Source: an uncultured Clostridia bacterium (GTDB taxonomy: Bacteria; Bacillota; Clostridia; Oscillospirales; Feifaniaceae). From it: a DNA stretch of 35,751 nucleotides. The first letter of the stretch is position 1. Each line of letters starts with the position of its first letter. The notes below the pieces were generated by a model. The model ran no database searches, was not told where the DNA came from, and saw only the letters and a program-made list of their open reading frames with translations. This document shows, one piece after another, positions 25,744 to 33,857 of the stretch. A program made the translations under genes and the position numbers. Where the stretch lies: the NCBI GenBank assembly GCA_904420075.1, contig CAJFTX010000024.1:1-35751 (forward strand). The letters run 5' to 3'.

Positions 25744-26748
25744 TTACCAGAGGCCGGTATCGCTGACCTTTTTCGAAACCTTGTTCACGATGAGCAACAG
25801 GATCAGGTTGACCACGTTGTTGAACAGTCCGATCGCCGCCGAGAAGCTGACCTGCGCCTGCTGAATACCGAGCTTGTAGACGTAGGTTGCGATGACCTCA
25901 GACACGCCGATGTTGGACGCATTCTGCATGAGGTAGATCTTCTCAAAGCCGACGTTCATGATCGTACCGACCTGCATGATCAGCATGATGGCCATTGTCG
26001 GAAGGATGGTCGGAATATTGATGTGAATCAGGCGCTGCAGCCGGCTCGCACCGTCGATCGTAGCCGCCTCGTGCAGCTGCGGATCAACACTGGACAGCGC
26101 CGCAAAATAGATGATGGAGCTCCAACCGGTACTCTGCCAGACGCCCGTCCACACGTAGAGGTGCCGGAACGCGCCCGCATTCATCAGGAAGTTGGTCGGC
26201 GGTACACCGATCAGCCCCAGGATTGAGTTTACAATACCCGTGTTGGCGAAGAACAGGTTGATCATACCGACCATAACAACCATCGAGATGAAGTTCGGCG
26301 CGTATGTAACATTCTGTACGAGCTTTTTATAAGGAACACTCTTCACCTCGTTGAGGAGCAGCGCCAGGATAACCGGAATCGGGAAGCCTGCGAGCAGTGT
26401 GTACCCTGCGAGGAGCAGCGTATTTAAAATAACAGTCCACGACGTGCTCAGGAAGAACTCCTTGAGCGCCTCCACAAAGGTGGCCCAGCTGTTGACATCC
26501 TCCATATGGAAGAAGGTCGCAAAATGCTCAAACCCCACCCACGGGCTGCCCATGATGCCCTTCTTGGCGACGAAGTCCTTAAAGGCAATCTGGACGCCAT
26601 ACATCGGAACATAATGGAATACAATGAAATACACTAGCGCCGGTAAGATAAACAAGTACAACTGCCAGTTGCGCATGATTCTCTTGCCGAGATTACTTTT
26701 TCTGCGCAAACTGTTTTTGGGCAGCTGCGCGGTCGTAGCAAAAGCCAC
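25744..26748 (-). CDS. LplB/YteP-type ABC permease
   Basis: A 334-residue membrane permease, the first gene of the operon. It begins LGKRIMRNWQLYLFILPALVYFIVFHY and has the EAA loop HEAATIDGASRLQRLIHINI. The GTG at 26748 is preferred because AAGGAG (26757-26762) is 8 bases upstream. The GTG at 26757 lies in the ribosome site and would add three residues. It forms the transmembrane channel with the LplC-type protein. Confidence 0.92.
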   Translation of the reverse strand: MAFATTAQLPKNSLRRKSNLGKRIMRNWQLYLFILPALVYFIVFHYVPMYGVQIAFKDFVAKKGIMGSPWVGFEHFATFFHMEDVNSWATFVEALKEFFLSTSWTVILNTLLLAGYTLLAGFPIPVILALLLNEVKSVPYKKLVQNVTYAPNFISMVVMVGMINLFFANTGIVNSILGLIGVPPTNFLMNAGAFRHLYVWTGVWQSTGWSSIIYFAALSSVDPQLHEAATIDGASRLQRLIHINIPTILPTMAIMLIMQVGTIMNVGFEKIYLMQNASNIGVSEVIATYVYKLGIQQAQVSFSAAIGLFNNVVNLILLLIVNKVSKKVSDTGLW

Positions 26749-26821
26749 ACTCTCCACTCCTTTTCTTTCCTTACTTCAATCGTCGTTATCTTAGAGGCAA
26801 TAACCTACTGATTACGCTTCT

Positions 26822-26850
26822 ATTCTATTAGGTAAAACTCCTAAAGTAAA
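26822..26850 (-). promoter_or_regulatory. Promoter of the Lpl transporter operon
   Basis: On the minus strand TTTACT (26850-26845) and TAGAAT (26827-26822) are 17 bases apart. This predicts a start near 26815 and a leader of about 67 bases. The spacer holds the near-palindrome TAGGAGTTTTACCTA, a possible operator. The 355-base gene-free gap 26762-27116 contains this promoter and the pho terminator and nothing else I can name. Confidence 0.65.
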
Positions 26851-27021
26851 CGCTCAGAAATTAATAAACCGCCATACTTTTTTAATAAAACGGACACAAA
26901 CCGCTTTTTTGTCCCATTTCTTTCCCATTTTAGCAAGGTTGCACAGTTGCAGCCCCATTCTTCTGGTCAAAAGTACCTAGCCTAAAATAACGTGCACGCT
27001 TATTATAGCAGATACATACAA

Positions 27022-27051
27022 AAGCAGCAAACCTTTTTTGGTCCGCTGCTT
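27022..27051 (-). terminator. Terminator of the pst-pho operon
   Basis: AAGCAGC with GCTGCTT forms the base of a 12-bp stem with two G-U pairs and an A-rich loop. It is followed by TTTTG on the minus strand and by CATTTTTTCTT on the plus strand. It lies about 65 bases past the phoR stop. Confidence 0.75.
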
Positions 27052-27116
27052 CATTTTTTCTTAATTTTTCTTGTGAATTACGTCCAGAGCAAATATTTGG
27101 AAAGCGTTCTGTCGCG

Positions 27117-28796
27117 CTATCTCCCCTCACAGGGTAATCGAACGGTGATCGTCGTCCCGCTGCCGGGCTCGCTCTGAATCGCAACCCGGCCCCCGTGAAA
27201 CTCAGCCGCATGCTTTACGATGGAGAGACCAAGGCCAGTCCCCCCCGTCTCCTTCGAGCGGCTCTTGTCCACCCGGTAAAAGCGCTCGAAAATCCGGTCC
27301 AGATGCTCGGAGTCGATTCCAATCCCGGTATCGCTCACCCGAATGAGCGCCTGTCCGCAATCTTTTTTTAATTCCAGTCTCACCGTTCCGCCCGGCCGGT
27401 TATATTTTACCGCGTTATCGAGCAGATTGTAAAAAATCTCGAAGAGCATTGTACGGTCTCCCTCGGTTGTGACCGGCTCCAGCTCACAGGAGAGATTCAC
27501 CTCCCGTTTTTCCGCCGCCCCTCTCACCGCGCGCACAGCATCCTCCGCCACCGAAGAGAGCTCCACGGGGTCGTGACCCGCCCCCTTTAGATTTTCAATC
27601 TCCGAGAGCCGGATGATGTCGCACACCAGACCGATCAGTCGGCTCGCCTCAGTGTGGATAATCCCCGCCATTCGCCGGACTTCCTCCGGTTTTGCCACCA
27701 TCCCCGAGGAGATCATCTCTGAAAATCCGCTGATGGAGGTCAGCGGAGTCTTGAGCTCATGGGAAACATTGGCGGCAAAATCGCGCCGGATCTCCTCCGC
27801 TTTTTTCAGCTCAGTGACATCCACAATAAAGAGAATCGCCCCGCCTTCCGCCGAGGGACTCACAAAGAAACGATAGCTTCTTCCGCCGATCTCCCTGTCG
27901 CAGCTCTTCGCGCCGCCGCCGTCGGCACTTTTCCGGATCGCATCCAGCAGCTCGGGAGCCCGCAGCACCTCCACTACATTGCGGCCGTCCGAATGCTCCT
28001 CCTGAGCGTGCAGAATCCGGCGTGCACTGTCGTTAATGAGAACAATCTGCCGCTCTCCGTCCAGCAGGATCAGCCCTTCCCGCATACTCTCAATAATATC
28101 GGTAATGCGCCGCTTCTCCCCGTGCAGTTCGGCAATAAACTGCCGTGTCTGCCGCCTCTGATAGAGAATACTCCTGCGAAACGGCTCAAATTCGGGGTAG
28201 CGCATCGCGCGTCCGCCGTCCGCATCCTCCACCGTGAGGTTGAGCTCCCGTACCGACTCGGAAAACGGCTTTGTCATCGCGCGTGCAAAGAGAGCCGAAA
28301 GCGCGACGCACAGCAGCGCCATTACAAGGAAAAATACCGGAAGCAACGCGCTCGCGCCCCCCTCGAGCAGCACAGCAAGCGCTCCCGAATCCCTTGAGAG
28401 GCGCAGCACCACTCCGTCGTCCAGCCGCAGCGCATAGTAGTAACTCTCCCTCAGAAGTGTCTCAGATTTGCGGGAGGCCTCTCCGCTGCCCGTTTTTAAG
28501 GCCTCCTGAACCTCCGGCCGATCCGCATGTGAGGCCTCGCTCTCCGCCGTGTCAAACAGCACAGATCCATCCGCTCCGATCAGACTGAGCCGTGTTCCAG
28601 GGGACGCCGCGCGCGCGAGCTCCGCCGCCGGAGCCCCCCGCTCCGCCGCGAGTCTCATCACAGCGGCCTCGCTCCTCAGATCTCCGCACAGCTCCTCCCG
28701 GAGCCGCTCATAAAAGATTGCGGCGGTGACCAAAAAGGCCGCCGTCGCCACCACAAAAGTACAGCAGAGCAAAAGTGCAAAGATTCTCCGTTTCAA
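27117..28796 (-). CDS. phoR: Phosphate-regulon sensor histidine kinase PhoR
   Basis: A 559-residue membrane kinase. Helix 1 lies at about residues 5-27 and helix 2 at about 148-170, with a short extracytoplasmic domain between them. A PAS-like region (ITDIIESMREGLILLD) follows. The HisKA box NVSHELKTPLTS carries H346. The ATPase domain has the N-box LLDNAVKYNRPGG, G1 DTGIGI and G2 GTGLGLSIVKH. The start is a TTG at 28796 with GAGGGG upstream; the ATG nine bases further upstream is out of frame. It follows phoB by 11 bases and is the last gene of the operon. Its location after pst-phoU-phoB supports the assignment as PhoR. Confidence 0.9.
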   Translation of the reverse strand: MKRRIFALLLCCTFVVATAAFLVTAAIFYERLREELCGDLRSEAAVMRLAAERGAPAAELARAASPGTRLSLIGADGSVLFDTAESEASHADRPEVQEALKTGSGEASRKSETLLRESYYYALRLDDGVVLRLSRDSGALAVLLEGGASALLPVFFLVMALLCVALSALFARAMTKPFSESVRELNLTVEDADGGRAMRYPEFEPFRRSILYQRRQTRQFIAELHGEKRRITDIIESMREGLILLDGERQIVLINDSARRILHAQEEHSDGRNVVEVLRAPELLDAIRKSADGGGAKSCDREIGGRSYRFFVSPSAEGGAILFIVDVTELKKAEEIRRDFAANVSHELKTPLTSISGFSEMISSGMVAKPEEVRRMAGIIHTEASRLIGLVCDIIRLSEIENLKGAGHDPVELSSVAEDAVRAVRGAAEKREVNLSCELEPVTTEGDRTMLFEIFYNLLDNAVKYNRPGGTVRLELKKDCGQALIRVSDTGIGIDSEHLDRIFERFYRVDKSRSKETGGTGLGLSIVKHAAEFHGGRVAIQSEPGSGTTITVRLPCEGR

Positions 28797-28807
28797 AAGG
28801 CATCCCC

Positions 28808-29467
28808 TCAGTTTATCATATAGCCGACGCTGCGAACCGTCACGATCAGGTCGTCTCTTCCGAGCTTCTGCCGCAACGTCTTGATATGGACGTCCACCGT
28901 CCGGGTCTCGCCCTCGTAGTCATAGCCCCAGACTTTCTCCAGAATGCGCTCGCGCGAGAGCACCCGTCCTCTATTCTGTACCAGATAGCGCAGCAGCTCA
29001 AACTCCTTGAAGGTGAGTTTTACCGCCCGTCCGGCGACGCTGGCCTCCCGGCGGTCGAGGTCCAGAGTGAGCTCCCCCGCCGTCAGCCGCTCGTCCGGAG
29101 CGCTGCGGCGGAGCACCGCCCGGATCCGCGAGAGCAGTTCCATCACCCCGAAGGGTTTTGCCATGTAGTCGTCCGCCCCGGCATCCAGTCCCTTCACCTT
29201 GTCCACTTCGCTCGTCTTCGCGGTGAGCATAATGACGGGGACCCGCGCGGTCGCTCCACTCCGGCGAAGGCGCCCCAGAATAGAGAGCCCATCCTCCCCC
29301 GGCAGCATGATGTCGAGCAGAACAAGCTCCGGCGTCCGCTCCTCAACCGCCCGCCAGAACTCCTCCCCCGACTCAAAACCGCGCGTCTCATACCCGGCCG
29401 ACTGGGTCGCGTAGGAGATCAGCTCCCGAATCGAGGCGTCATCCTCCACACAATAGATCAGCGCCAA
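28808..29467 (-). CDS. phoB: Phosphate-regulon response regulator PhoB/PhoP
   Basis: An OmpR/PhoB-family regulator of 219 residues. The receiver domain has acidic residues E8-D9-D10, phosphoacceptor D52 (LVLLDIMLPG), then VIMLTAKTSE and the KPFG lysine. The C-terminal winged helix has LTFKEFELLRYLVQNRGRVLSRE, YDYEGETRTVDVHIKTLRQKLG and VRSVGYMI. The start is TTG 29467 with GAGGAGG 8 bases upstream. It probably binds the PhoP box ahead of pstS and so controls its own operon. Firmicute nomenclature would call it PhoP. Confidence 0.92.
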   Translation of the reverse strand: MALIYCVEDDASIRELISYATQSAGYETRGFESGEEFWRAVEERTPELVLLDIMLPGEDGLSILGRLRRSGATARVPVIMLTAKTSEVDKVKGLDAGADDYMAKPFGVMELLSRIRAVLRRSAPDERLTAGELTLDLDRREASVAGRAVKLTFKEFELLRYLVQNRGRVLSRERILEKVWGYDYEGETRTVDVHIKTLRQKLGRDDLIVTVRSVGYMIN

Positions 29468-29533
29468 TACTCCCGCCTCCTCGCGTCAAATATATCGTCT
29501 CTTTCTTTCTGATTATTATTATAGCAACTTCCC

Positions 29534-30190
29534 TTAGAGAATTCTATCGTTTTTGTGCTCTCCGGTGATCGAGAAGATCACCCACTCGCCGATATTCTCC
29601 GCATGGTCCCCAATTCGTTCAAAATATTTTGCGATGAGGAGCAGATCGATGAACTGCTCGCCATAGCTGCTGTTCTTCGCGATCAGGCCGATGAGCTCCT
29701 CCTTAGTCTCGTTGAAGAGTTTGTCAATCACATCGTCGTAGGCGATCACCTGCTGGGCGAGCTCCAGATCTCTCCGCACAAAGGAGTCAATCGCGTCTCC
29801 TACCATTTTGATGACACATTCTGCCATCTTGGGAATATTGAAAAGTTGTACCTCCGAACCGTACTCCGCAATCCGCTTGGTGAGCTCCGAGATATCCTCC
29901 GCCTGGTCGCCGATTCGCTCCATATCGGTGATAATTTTAAGCGCCGTCGAGATCAGCCGCAGATCGGACGCCACCGGCTGCTGCCGCAGCAGCAGTTTCA
30001 GACAGCGCCGCTCGATGGAGCGCTCCATCTCGTCGATCTCCCGGTCATATTCGCGCGCGCGGAGAATACAGTCCTTATCCCGCATTTCGAGCGATTTTAC
30101 CGCGTTTACAATTGCAGCCTCCACCCGGCCGCCCATCTCAATGAGCTCGCTCGAGAGCGCGCTCAGCTGTTTGTCAAACGATTCTCTCAT
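29534..30190 (-). CDS. phoU: Phosphate signalling protein PhoU
   Basis: PhoU is a cytoplasmic protein of two three-helix bundles that links the Pst transporter to PhoR and represses the regulon when phosphate is ample. The 218-residue product has the expected duplicated motif: EIDEMERSIERRCLKLLLRQQPVASDLR with AL-KIITDMERIGDQAEDI in the first repeat, and ELIGLIAKNSSYGEQFIDLLLIAKYFERIGDHAENIGEW in the second. It lies 14 bases after pstB and 66 bases before phoB. Confidence 0.95.
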   Translation of the reverse strand: MRESFDKQLSALSSELIEMGGRVEAAIVNAVKSLEMRDKDCILRAREYDREIDEMERSIERRCLKLLLRQQPVASDLRLISTALKIITDMERIGDQAEDISELTKRIAEYGSEVQLFNIPKMAECVIKMVGDAIDSFVRRDLELAQQVIAYDDVIDKLFNETKEELIGLIAKNSSYGEQFIDLLLIAKYFERIGDHAENIGEWVIFSITGEHKNDRIL

Positions 30191-30204
30191 CTTCGTCCCC
30201 TCTC

Positions 30205-30954
30205 TTATCCAAACCGTCCGGTGATATAGTCCTCAGTGCGCTTATCCTTCGGCATTGAGAAGATCTCCTCGGTCGAGCCGTATTCGACCACCTCGCCCAG
30301 CAGAAAGAACGCCGTCTTATCCGAGACGCGCGCCGCCTGCTGCATGTTGTGTGTGACGATTACGATGGTGTAATGCTCCTTCAGCCGCGCGACGAGATCC
30401 TCCACCTTGGTGGTGGAGATCGGATCGAGCGCGCTTGTGGGCTCATCCATCAGCAGCACCGAGGGCTTCACCGCCAGCGCCCGCGCGATACAGATGCGCT
30501 GTTGCTGTCCGCCTGAGAGCGCGAGAGCACTCTTCTTGAGCCGGTCTTTGACCTCGTCCCAAATTGCCGCTTCCCGCAGGCTCTGCTCTACGATCTCGTC
30601 GAGTTTCGACCGGTTCTTGATCCCATGGGTCCGCGGACCGTAAGCGATGTTGTCATAGATACTCATCGGAAAGGGATTCGGCTTCTGAAATACCATTCCC
30701 ACATCCCGCCGCAGATCGTTGACGTCGAAATTCCGATAGATGTCCTGTCCATCGAGCAGAATATCCCCTTCAATCTTACACTCAGGGATGAGATCGTTCA
30801 TCCGGTTGAGCGTCTTTAAAAAGGTGGACTTTCCGCAGCCGGATGGTCCGATAAATGCGGTGATTGTCCGCTCTTTGATCTTCATATTGACATCTTTGAG
30901 CGCATGAAACGCGCCGTAGTGCAGATTCAGATTTCGAATTTCAAATTTTTCCAT
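30205..30954 (-). CDS. pstB: Phosphate ABC transporter ATPase PstB
   Basis: A 249-residue ATPase of the phosphate importer. Walker A is GPSGCGKST (36-44), with a Q-loop in VFQKPNPFP. The ABC signature LSGGQQQR is intact, Walker B is [13 protein letters not shown], and the H-loop is VTHNM. The Q-loop variant and the C-terminal [20 protein letters not shown] are diagnostic of PstB. The gene starts at the base after the pstA stop. Confidence 0.97.
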   Translation of the reverse strand: MEKFEIRNLNLHYGAFHALKDVNMKIKERTITAFIGPSGCGKSTFLKTLNRMNDLIPECKIEGDILLDGQDIYRNFDVNDLRRDVGMVFQKPNPFPMSIYDNIAYGPRTHGIKNRSKLDEIVEQSLREAAIWDEVKDRLKKSALALSGGQQQRICIARALAVKPSVLLMDEPTSALDPISTTKVEDLVARLKEHYTIVIVTHNMQQAARVSDKTAFFLLGEVVEYGSTEEIFSMPKDKRTEDYITGRFG

Positions 30955-31803
30955 CTACTGTAACCCCTTTGCCGTAAAGCGTTTTACAATCCGTCCGGTC
31001 GCAAAGTTCACAAGCACGACCAGCGCCAGGAGGATAATTCCCGTGGCGAACGCCTCGCCCATGTGCAGTCCCTCGCCCGAGAGCACATACATGTGCAGCG
31101 CGAGCGTCCGTCCACCGGAGAACAGTCCGTCCGGTATTTTGGCAACTGTTCCCGCTGTGTAGAGCAGTGCCGCCGTCTCGCCGATCACACGTCCGATCGC
31201 AAGAATGATTCCGGACAGAATTCCCGGCATCGCCGACGGGAGCACTACCCGGAAGATGGTGCGCAGCTTGCCCGCGCCGAGCCCGTAGCTCGCCTCGCGG
31301 TAGAGATCCGGCACCGACTTGATCGCCTCCTCGGTCGTGCGGATGATAAGCGGCAGAATCATAATCGCCGCGGTCAGCGCCCCCGCCAAAATCGAGTATC
31401 CGAAGTGGAGCGCCGTGACAAAAAAGATCATGCCGAACAGCCCGTAGATAATCGAGGGAATGCCCGAGAGCGTCTCAGTTGTAACCCGAATTACCCGCAC
31501 AAAGCGGCTCGTAGGTTTTGCATACTCGGTCAGATAGATCGCGCACCCGATTCCAAACGGCACCGCAAGCAGCAGCGACAGGCCCACAAGATAGAGCGTC
31601 GAAATGATCGACGGCACCACCGAGACATTCTCCGAATTATACTCGAGTGCAAAAAGCGACGGCTTCATATAGGGGATACCGTTTATGAGGATATAGAGAA
31701 TCAAAAAGATCAGCACGACCACCGTCAGAATCGCCGCCGCGGTCACCGCCACTCTCAGCAGCAGCGAGAGCGGTCGTTTTAGATAGGCTTTCAGTTCATT
31801 CAT
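30955..31803 (-). CDS. pstA: Phosphate ABC transporter permease PstA
   Basis: A 282-residue inner-membrane permease with six predicted helices. The segment GIPSIIYGLFGMIFFV and the EAA-like loop YREASYGLGAGKLRTIFRVVLPSAMPGI are typical of PstA. It dimerises with PstC to form the phosphate channel. The ATG is preceded by AGGAGG and overlaps the end of pstC by 8 bases. Confidence 0.95.
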   Translation of the reverse strand: MNELKAYLKRPLSLLLRVAVTAAAILTVVVLIFLILYILINGIPYMKPSLFALEYNSENVSVVPSIISTLYLVGLSLLLAVPFGIGCAIYLTEYAKPTSRFVRVIRVTTETLSGIPSIIYGLFGMIFFVTALHFGYSILAGALTAAIMILPLIIRTTEEAIKSVPDLYREASYGLGAGKLRTIFRVVLPSAMPGILSGIILAIGRVIGETAALLYTAGTVAKIPDGLFSGGRTLALHMYVLSGEGLHMGEAFATGIILLALVVLVNFATGRIVKRFTAKGLQ

Positions 31804-32653
31804 GTTCTTTCCTCCTGTTGAGCAGTGAGAAGCAGAGGTTGATCAGCAGGATAAAGACAAAGAGCACAAGTCCGGTCGCGATGAGCGCCTCCCGGTGCAA
31901 TCCCTCCGCATAGCCCATCTCGAGCACAATGTTGGTCGTCAGCGTCCGCACACCGTCGAGAATACTCGAGGGGAGGCGCGCCTGATTACCGACCACCATG
32001 ATAACGGCCATTGTCTCTCCGATGGCGCGTCCGATTCCGAGCACAATGCCCGCCATGATACCGCTCTTCGCCGCCGGAAACACGGTGGTCATCACCGCAC
32101 GCTCCCTGGTCGCCCCGAGCGCGAGCGCGCCCTCATAATAGCTCTCCGGCACAGCGCGCAGCGAGCTCTCTGTGATCGAGATAATGGTCGGCAGAATCAT
32201 AAGCCCCAGCAGCAGCGAGGCCGTCAGGATACTGTTTCCATTCCCGCCGAAGTAGGTCCGTACCAGCGGCACCAGCAGCGTCATGCCAAAAAAGCCGTAT
32301 ACGATCGAGGGAATTCCCGCCAGAATATCCACGAAGGTTTTGACCGGCCGATAGATCTTCCGCGGACAGAACCGCGCAAGAAAAATCGCCGTCAAAAGCC
32401 CCACCGGCACACCCACCAGGATTGCGCCCCCGGTGACATAGACGCTTCCCACAATCATCGGGAAGATCCCGTAGGCATTTCCGCTCGGCGACCATTTGCT
32501 TCCGAGCAGGAAGTCAAAAAGTCCGATTTCGCGGATCGCCGGAACGCCGCTGATCAGCATAAAGATGCAGATCAGCAGCACCGACAGGATCGAAACCGTC
32601 GCCATCAGCAGGAAAAGGACCTTCATCCCCTTTTCCAGAACCTTTCTTTTCAT
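31796..32653 (-). CDS. pstC: Phosphate ABC transporter permease PstC
   Basis: A 285-residue inner-membrane permease with six predicted helices. GIPSIVYGFFGMTLLVPLVR and the loop YYEGALALGATRERAVMTTVFPAAKSGI mark the PstC subfamily. GGAGAG stands 8 bases before the ATG. It is 174 bases downstream of pstS, and that gap contains a strong hairpin. Confidence 0.95.
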   Translation of the reverse strand: MKRKVLEKGMKVLFLLMATVSILSVLLICIFMLISGVPAIREIGLFDFLLGSKWSPSGNAYGIFPMIVGSVYVTGGAILVGVPVGLLTAIFLARFCPRKIYRPVKTFVDILAGIPSIVYGFFGMTLLVPLVRTYFGGNGNSILTASLLLGLMILPTIISITESSLRAVPESYYEGALALGATRERAVMTTVFPAAKSGIMAGIVLGIGRAIGETMAVIMVVGNQARLPSSILDGVRTLTTNIVLEMGYAEGLHREALIATGLVLFVFILLINLCFSLLNRRKEHE

Positions 32654-32670
32654 CTCATCTCTCCAAAATC

Positions 32671-32706
32671 GGGCCGCGGAGGTAGTAGCAGTTCTCTCCG
32701 CGGCCC
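32671..32706 (-). promoter_or_regulatory. Stem-loop between pstS and pstC
   Basis: The perfect 11-bp stem GGGCCGCGGAG (32671-32681) with CTCCGCGGCCC (32696-32706) ends 17 bases before the pstC ATG. On the minus strand it is followed by GATTTTGG rather than a long T-run. A second small hairpin (GCGCC-TTTT-GGCGC) lies near 32755-32768. These probably mark attenuation or transcript processing that raises pstS output over the channel genes, as known for other pst operons. Confidence 0.6.
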
Positions 32707-32827
32707 GGTAGTTTTTCAGGAAGCGTAGCGCAATATCGGTATGGGCCCGCTCCTGCGCCTTTTGGCGCTCTCTTTTTATTAGGGTAGGAAATTGGACGGG
32801 GCGTCAGCACAAACCCGCCCAAGGAAA

Positions 32828-33694
32828 TTACGCGCCGACCTTGTCCCAGGTGGTCGTCTCTCCCTTGAAAATTGCGGCCACATCCTCAGAGGAGATGTCC
32901 GAAAGGCTGTTCTCGTTGTTCACCACGATGGCAATACCGTCCTGTGCAATGACAGTCGCATTTAAATCCTTCTCGCTGTCCTTGAGCTCGCGGGACGCCA
33001 TACCGATCTGTGCTGTGCCCTCTCTCGTCGCCTGAATTCCGGCGGAGGAGTCGGTCTGCTGCACTTCGATCACCGCCGCGGGGTTTACAGTTTTGTACGC
33101 CTCAGCCAGCTTCTCCATCACCGGGTTGACCGAAGAGGAACCTGCAACGGTGATCTTGCCCTCCGGCTTGGTCCCGGCGTAGGGGGCCGCGCTGTCGTTT
33201 ACCGAGATATAGCCGTTGTCCTCGATCACCTTCTGACCCTCGCTGCTCATGATAAAGTCGATGAAATCCTTTGCAAGTCCGTCCGGCTCGCCGTTTGTGA
33301 CGATGTTAAACGGACGGGCCGCCTTGTACTCACCGCTCTTCACATTCTCAGCGGTCGCCTCGACGCCGTCCAGTTTCAGCGCCTTGACCTTCTCCGAGAG
33401 CGACCCGAGCGAGAGATAGCCGATCGCATTCTTGTCGCCCATCACCTGAGTGAGCACTACGTCCGTCTTAGTGGCAATAATTGCCTCCTCGGTCGTCTTG
33501 TCCGCGCCGTCCTCTTCAATTCCAAAGAGCTCCACAAAAGCGCCTCTGGTGCCCGACCCCTCCTCACGGGAGATGACGGTGATCTTGTCCCCGCCGGATG
33601 CGTCGGTCCCGCCATTCTCGCTGGCCGGCGCACAGCCGGTGGCCACTCCACAGATCATCAGCGCCGAGAGCGCGACTGCAAGTACCTTTTTCAT
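32828..33694 (-). CDS. pstS: Phosphate-binding lipoprotein PstS, circularly permuted
   Basis: An extracytoplasmic phosphate receptor of 288 residues. The lipoprotein signal ends VATGC (C21), followed by a Ser/Gly linker. The order of the two halves is reversed relative to ordinary PstS. Residues ~37-175 hold what is normally the C-terminal half: ITVISREEGSGTRGAF, then DKNAIGYLSLGSL, ARPFNIVTNGE and FIMSSEGQKVIEDNGYISV. Residues ~185-288 hold what is normally the N-terminal half: ITVAGSSSVNPVMEKLAEAY, then DSSAGIQATREGTAQIGMASRELK, and GETTTWDKVGA at the very end. All phosphate-contact segments are therefore present once each. Start ATG 33694 has AAAGGAG upstream. First gene of the pst-pho operon, behind a PhoP box. 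Confidence 0.9.
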   Translation of the reverse strand: MKKVLAVALSALMICGVATGCAPASENGGTDASGGDKITVISREEGSGTRGAFVELFGIEEDGADKTTEEAIIATKTDVVLTQVMGDKNAIGYLSLGSLSEKVKALKLDGVEATAENVKSGEYKAARPFNIVTNGEPDGLAKDFIDFIMSSEGQKVIEDNGYISVNDSAAPYAGTKPEGKITVAGSSSVNPVMEKLAEAYKTVNPAAVIEVQQTDSSAGIQATREGTAQIGMASRELKDSEKDLNATVIAQDGIAIVVNNENSLSDISSEDVAAIFKGETTTWDKVGA

Positions 33695-33742
33695 ATTCTT
33701 TTCTCCTTTATCTGTTCAATTACAACTTCATAATAATCACCC

Positions 33743-33784
33743 ATTTTAAAATCCGCGCGTATCCTCTGTAAAATCCGTGTAAAA
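33743..33784 (-). promoter_or_regulatory. PhoP box and promoter of the pst-pho operon
   Basis: On the minus strand TTTTACA occurs twice, 11 bases apart (33784-33778 and 33773-33767), the spacing and sequence of a Gram-positive PhoP box. The second copy serves as a -35 element (TTTACA) and is 18 bases from TAAAAT (33748-33743). The predicted start lies about 40-50 bases before the pstS ATG. Confidence 0.8.
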
Positions 33785-33807
33785 TTGTACCGTTTTGCCT
33801 GACTCCT

Positions 33808-33847
33808 CAAAAAATATGGCCCGGGTTCGATCGAACCCGGGCCATAT
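33808..33847 (-). terminator. Terminator of the SLH surface-protein gene
   Basis: A perfect 34-bp palindrome (33814-33847; 17-base arm ATATGGCCCGGGTTCGA and its complement) begins 10 bases after the stop codon. On the minus strand it is followed by TTTTTTGAGG. Confidence 0.9.
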
Positions 33848-33857
33848 GCGCTTCTAT

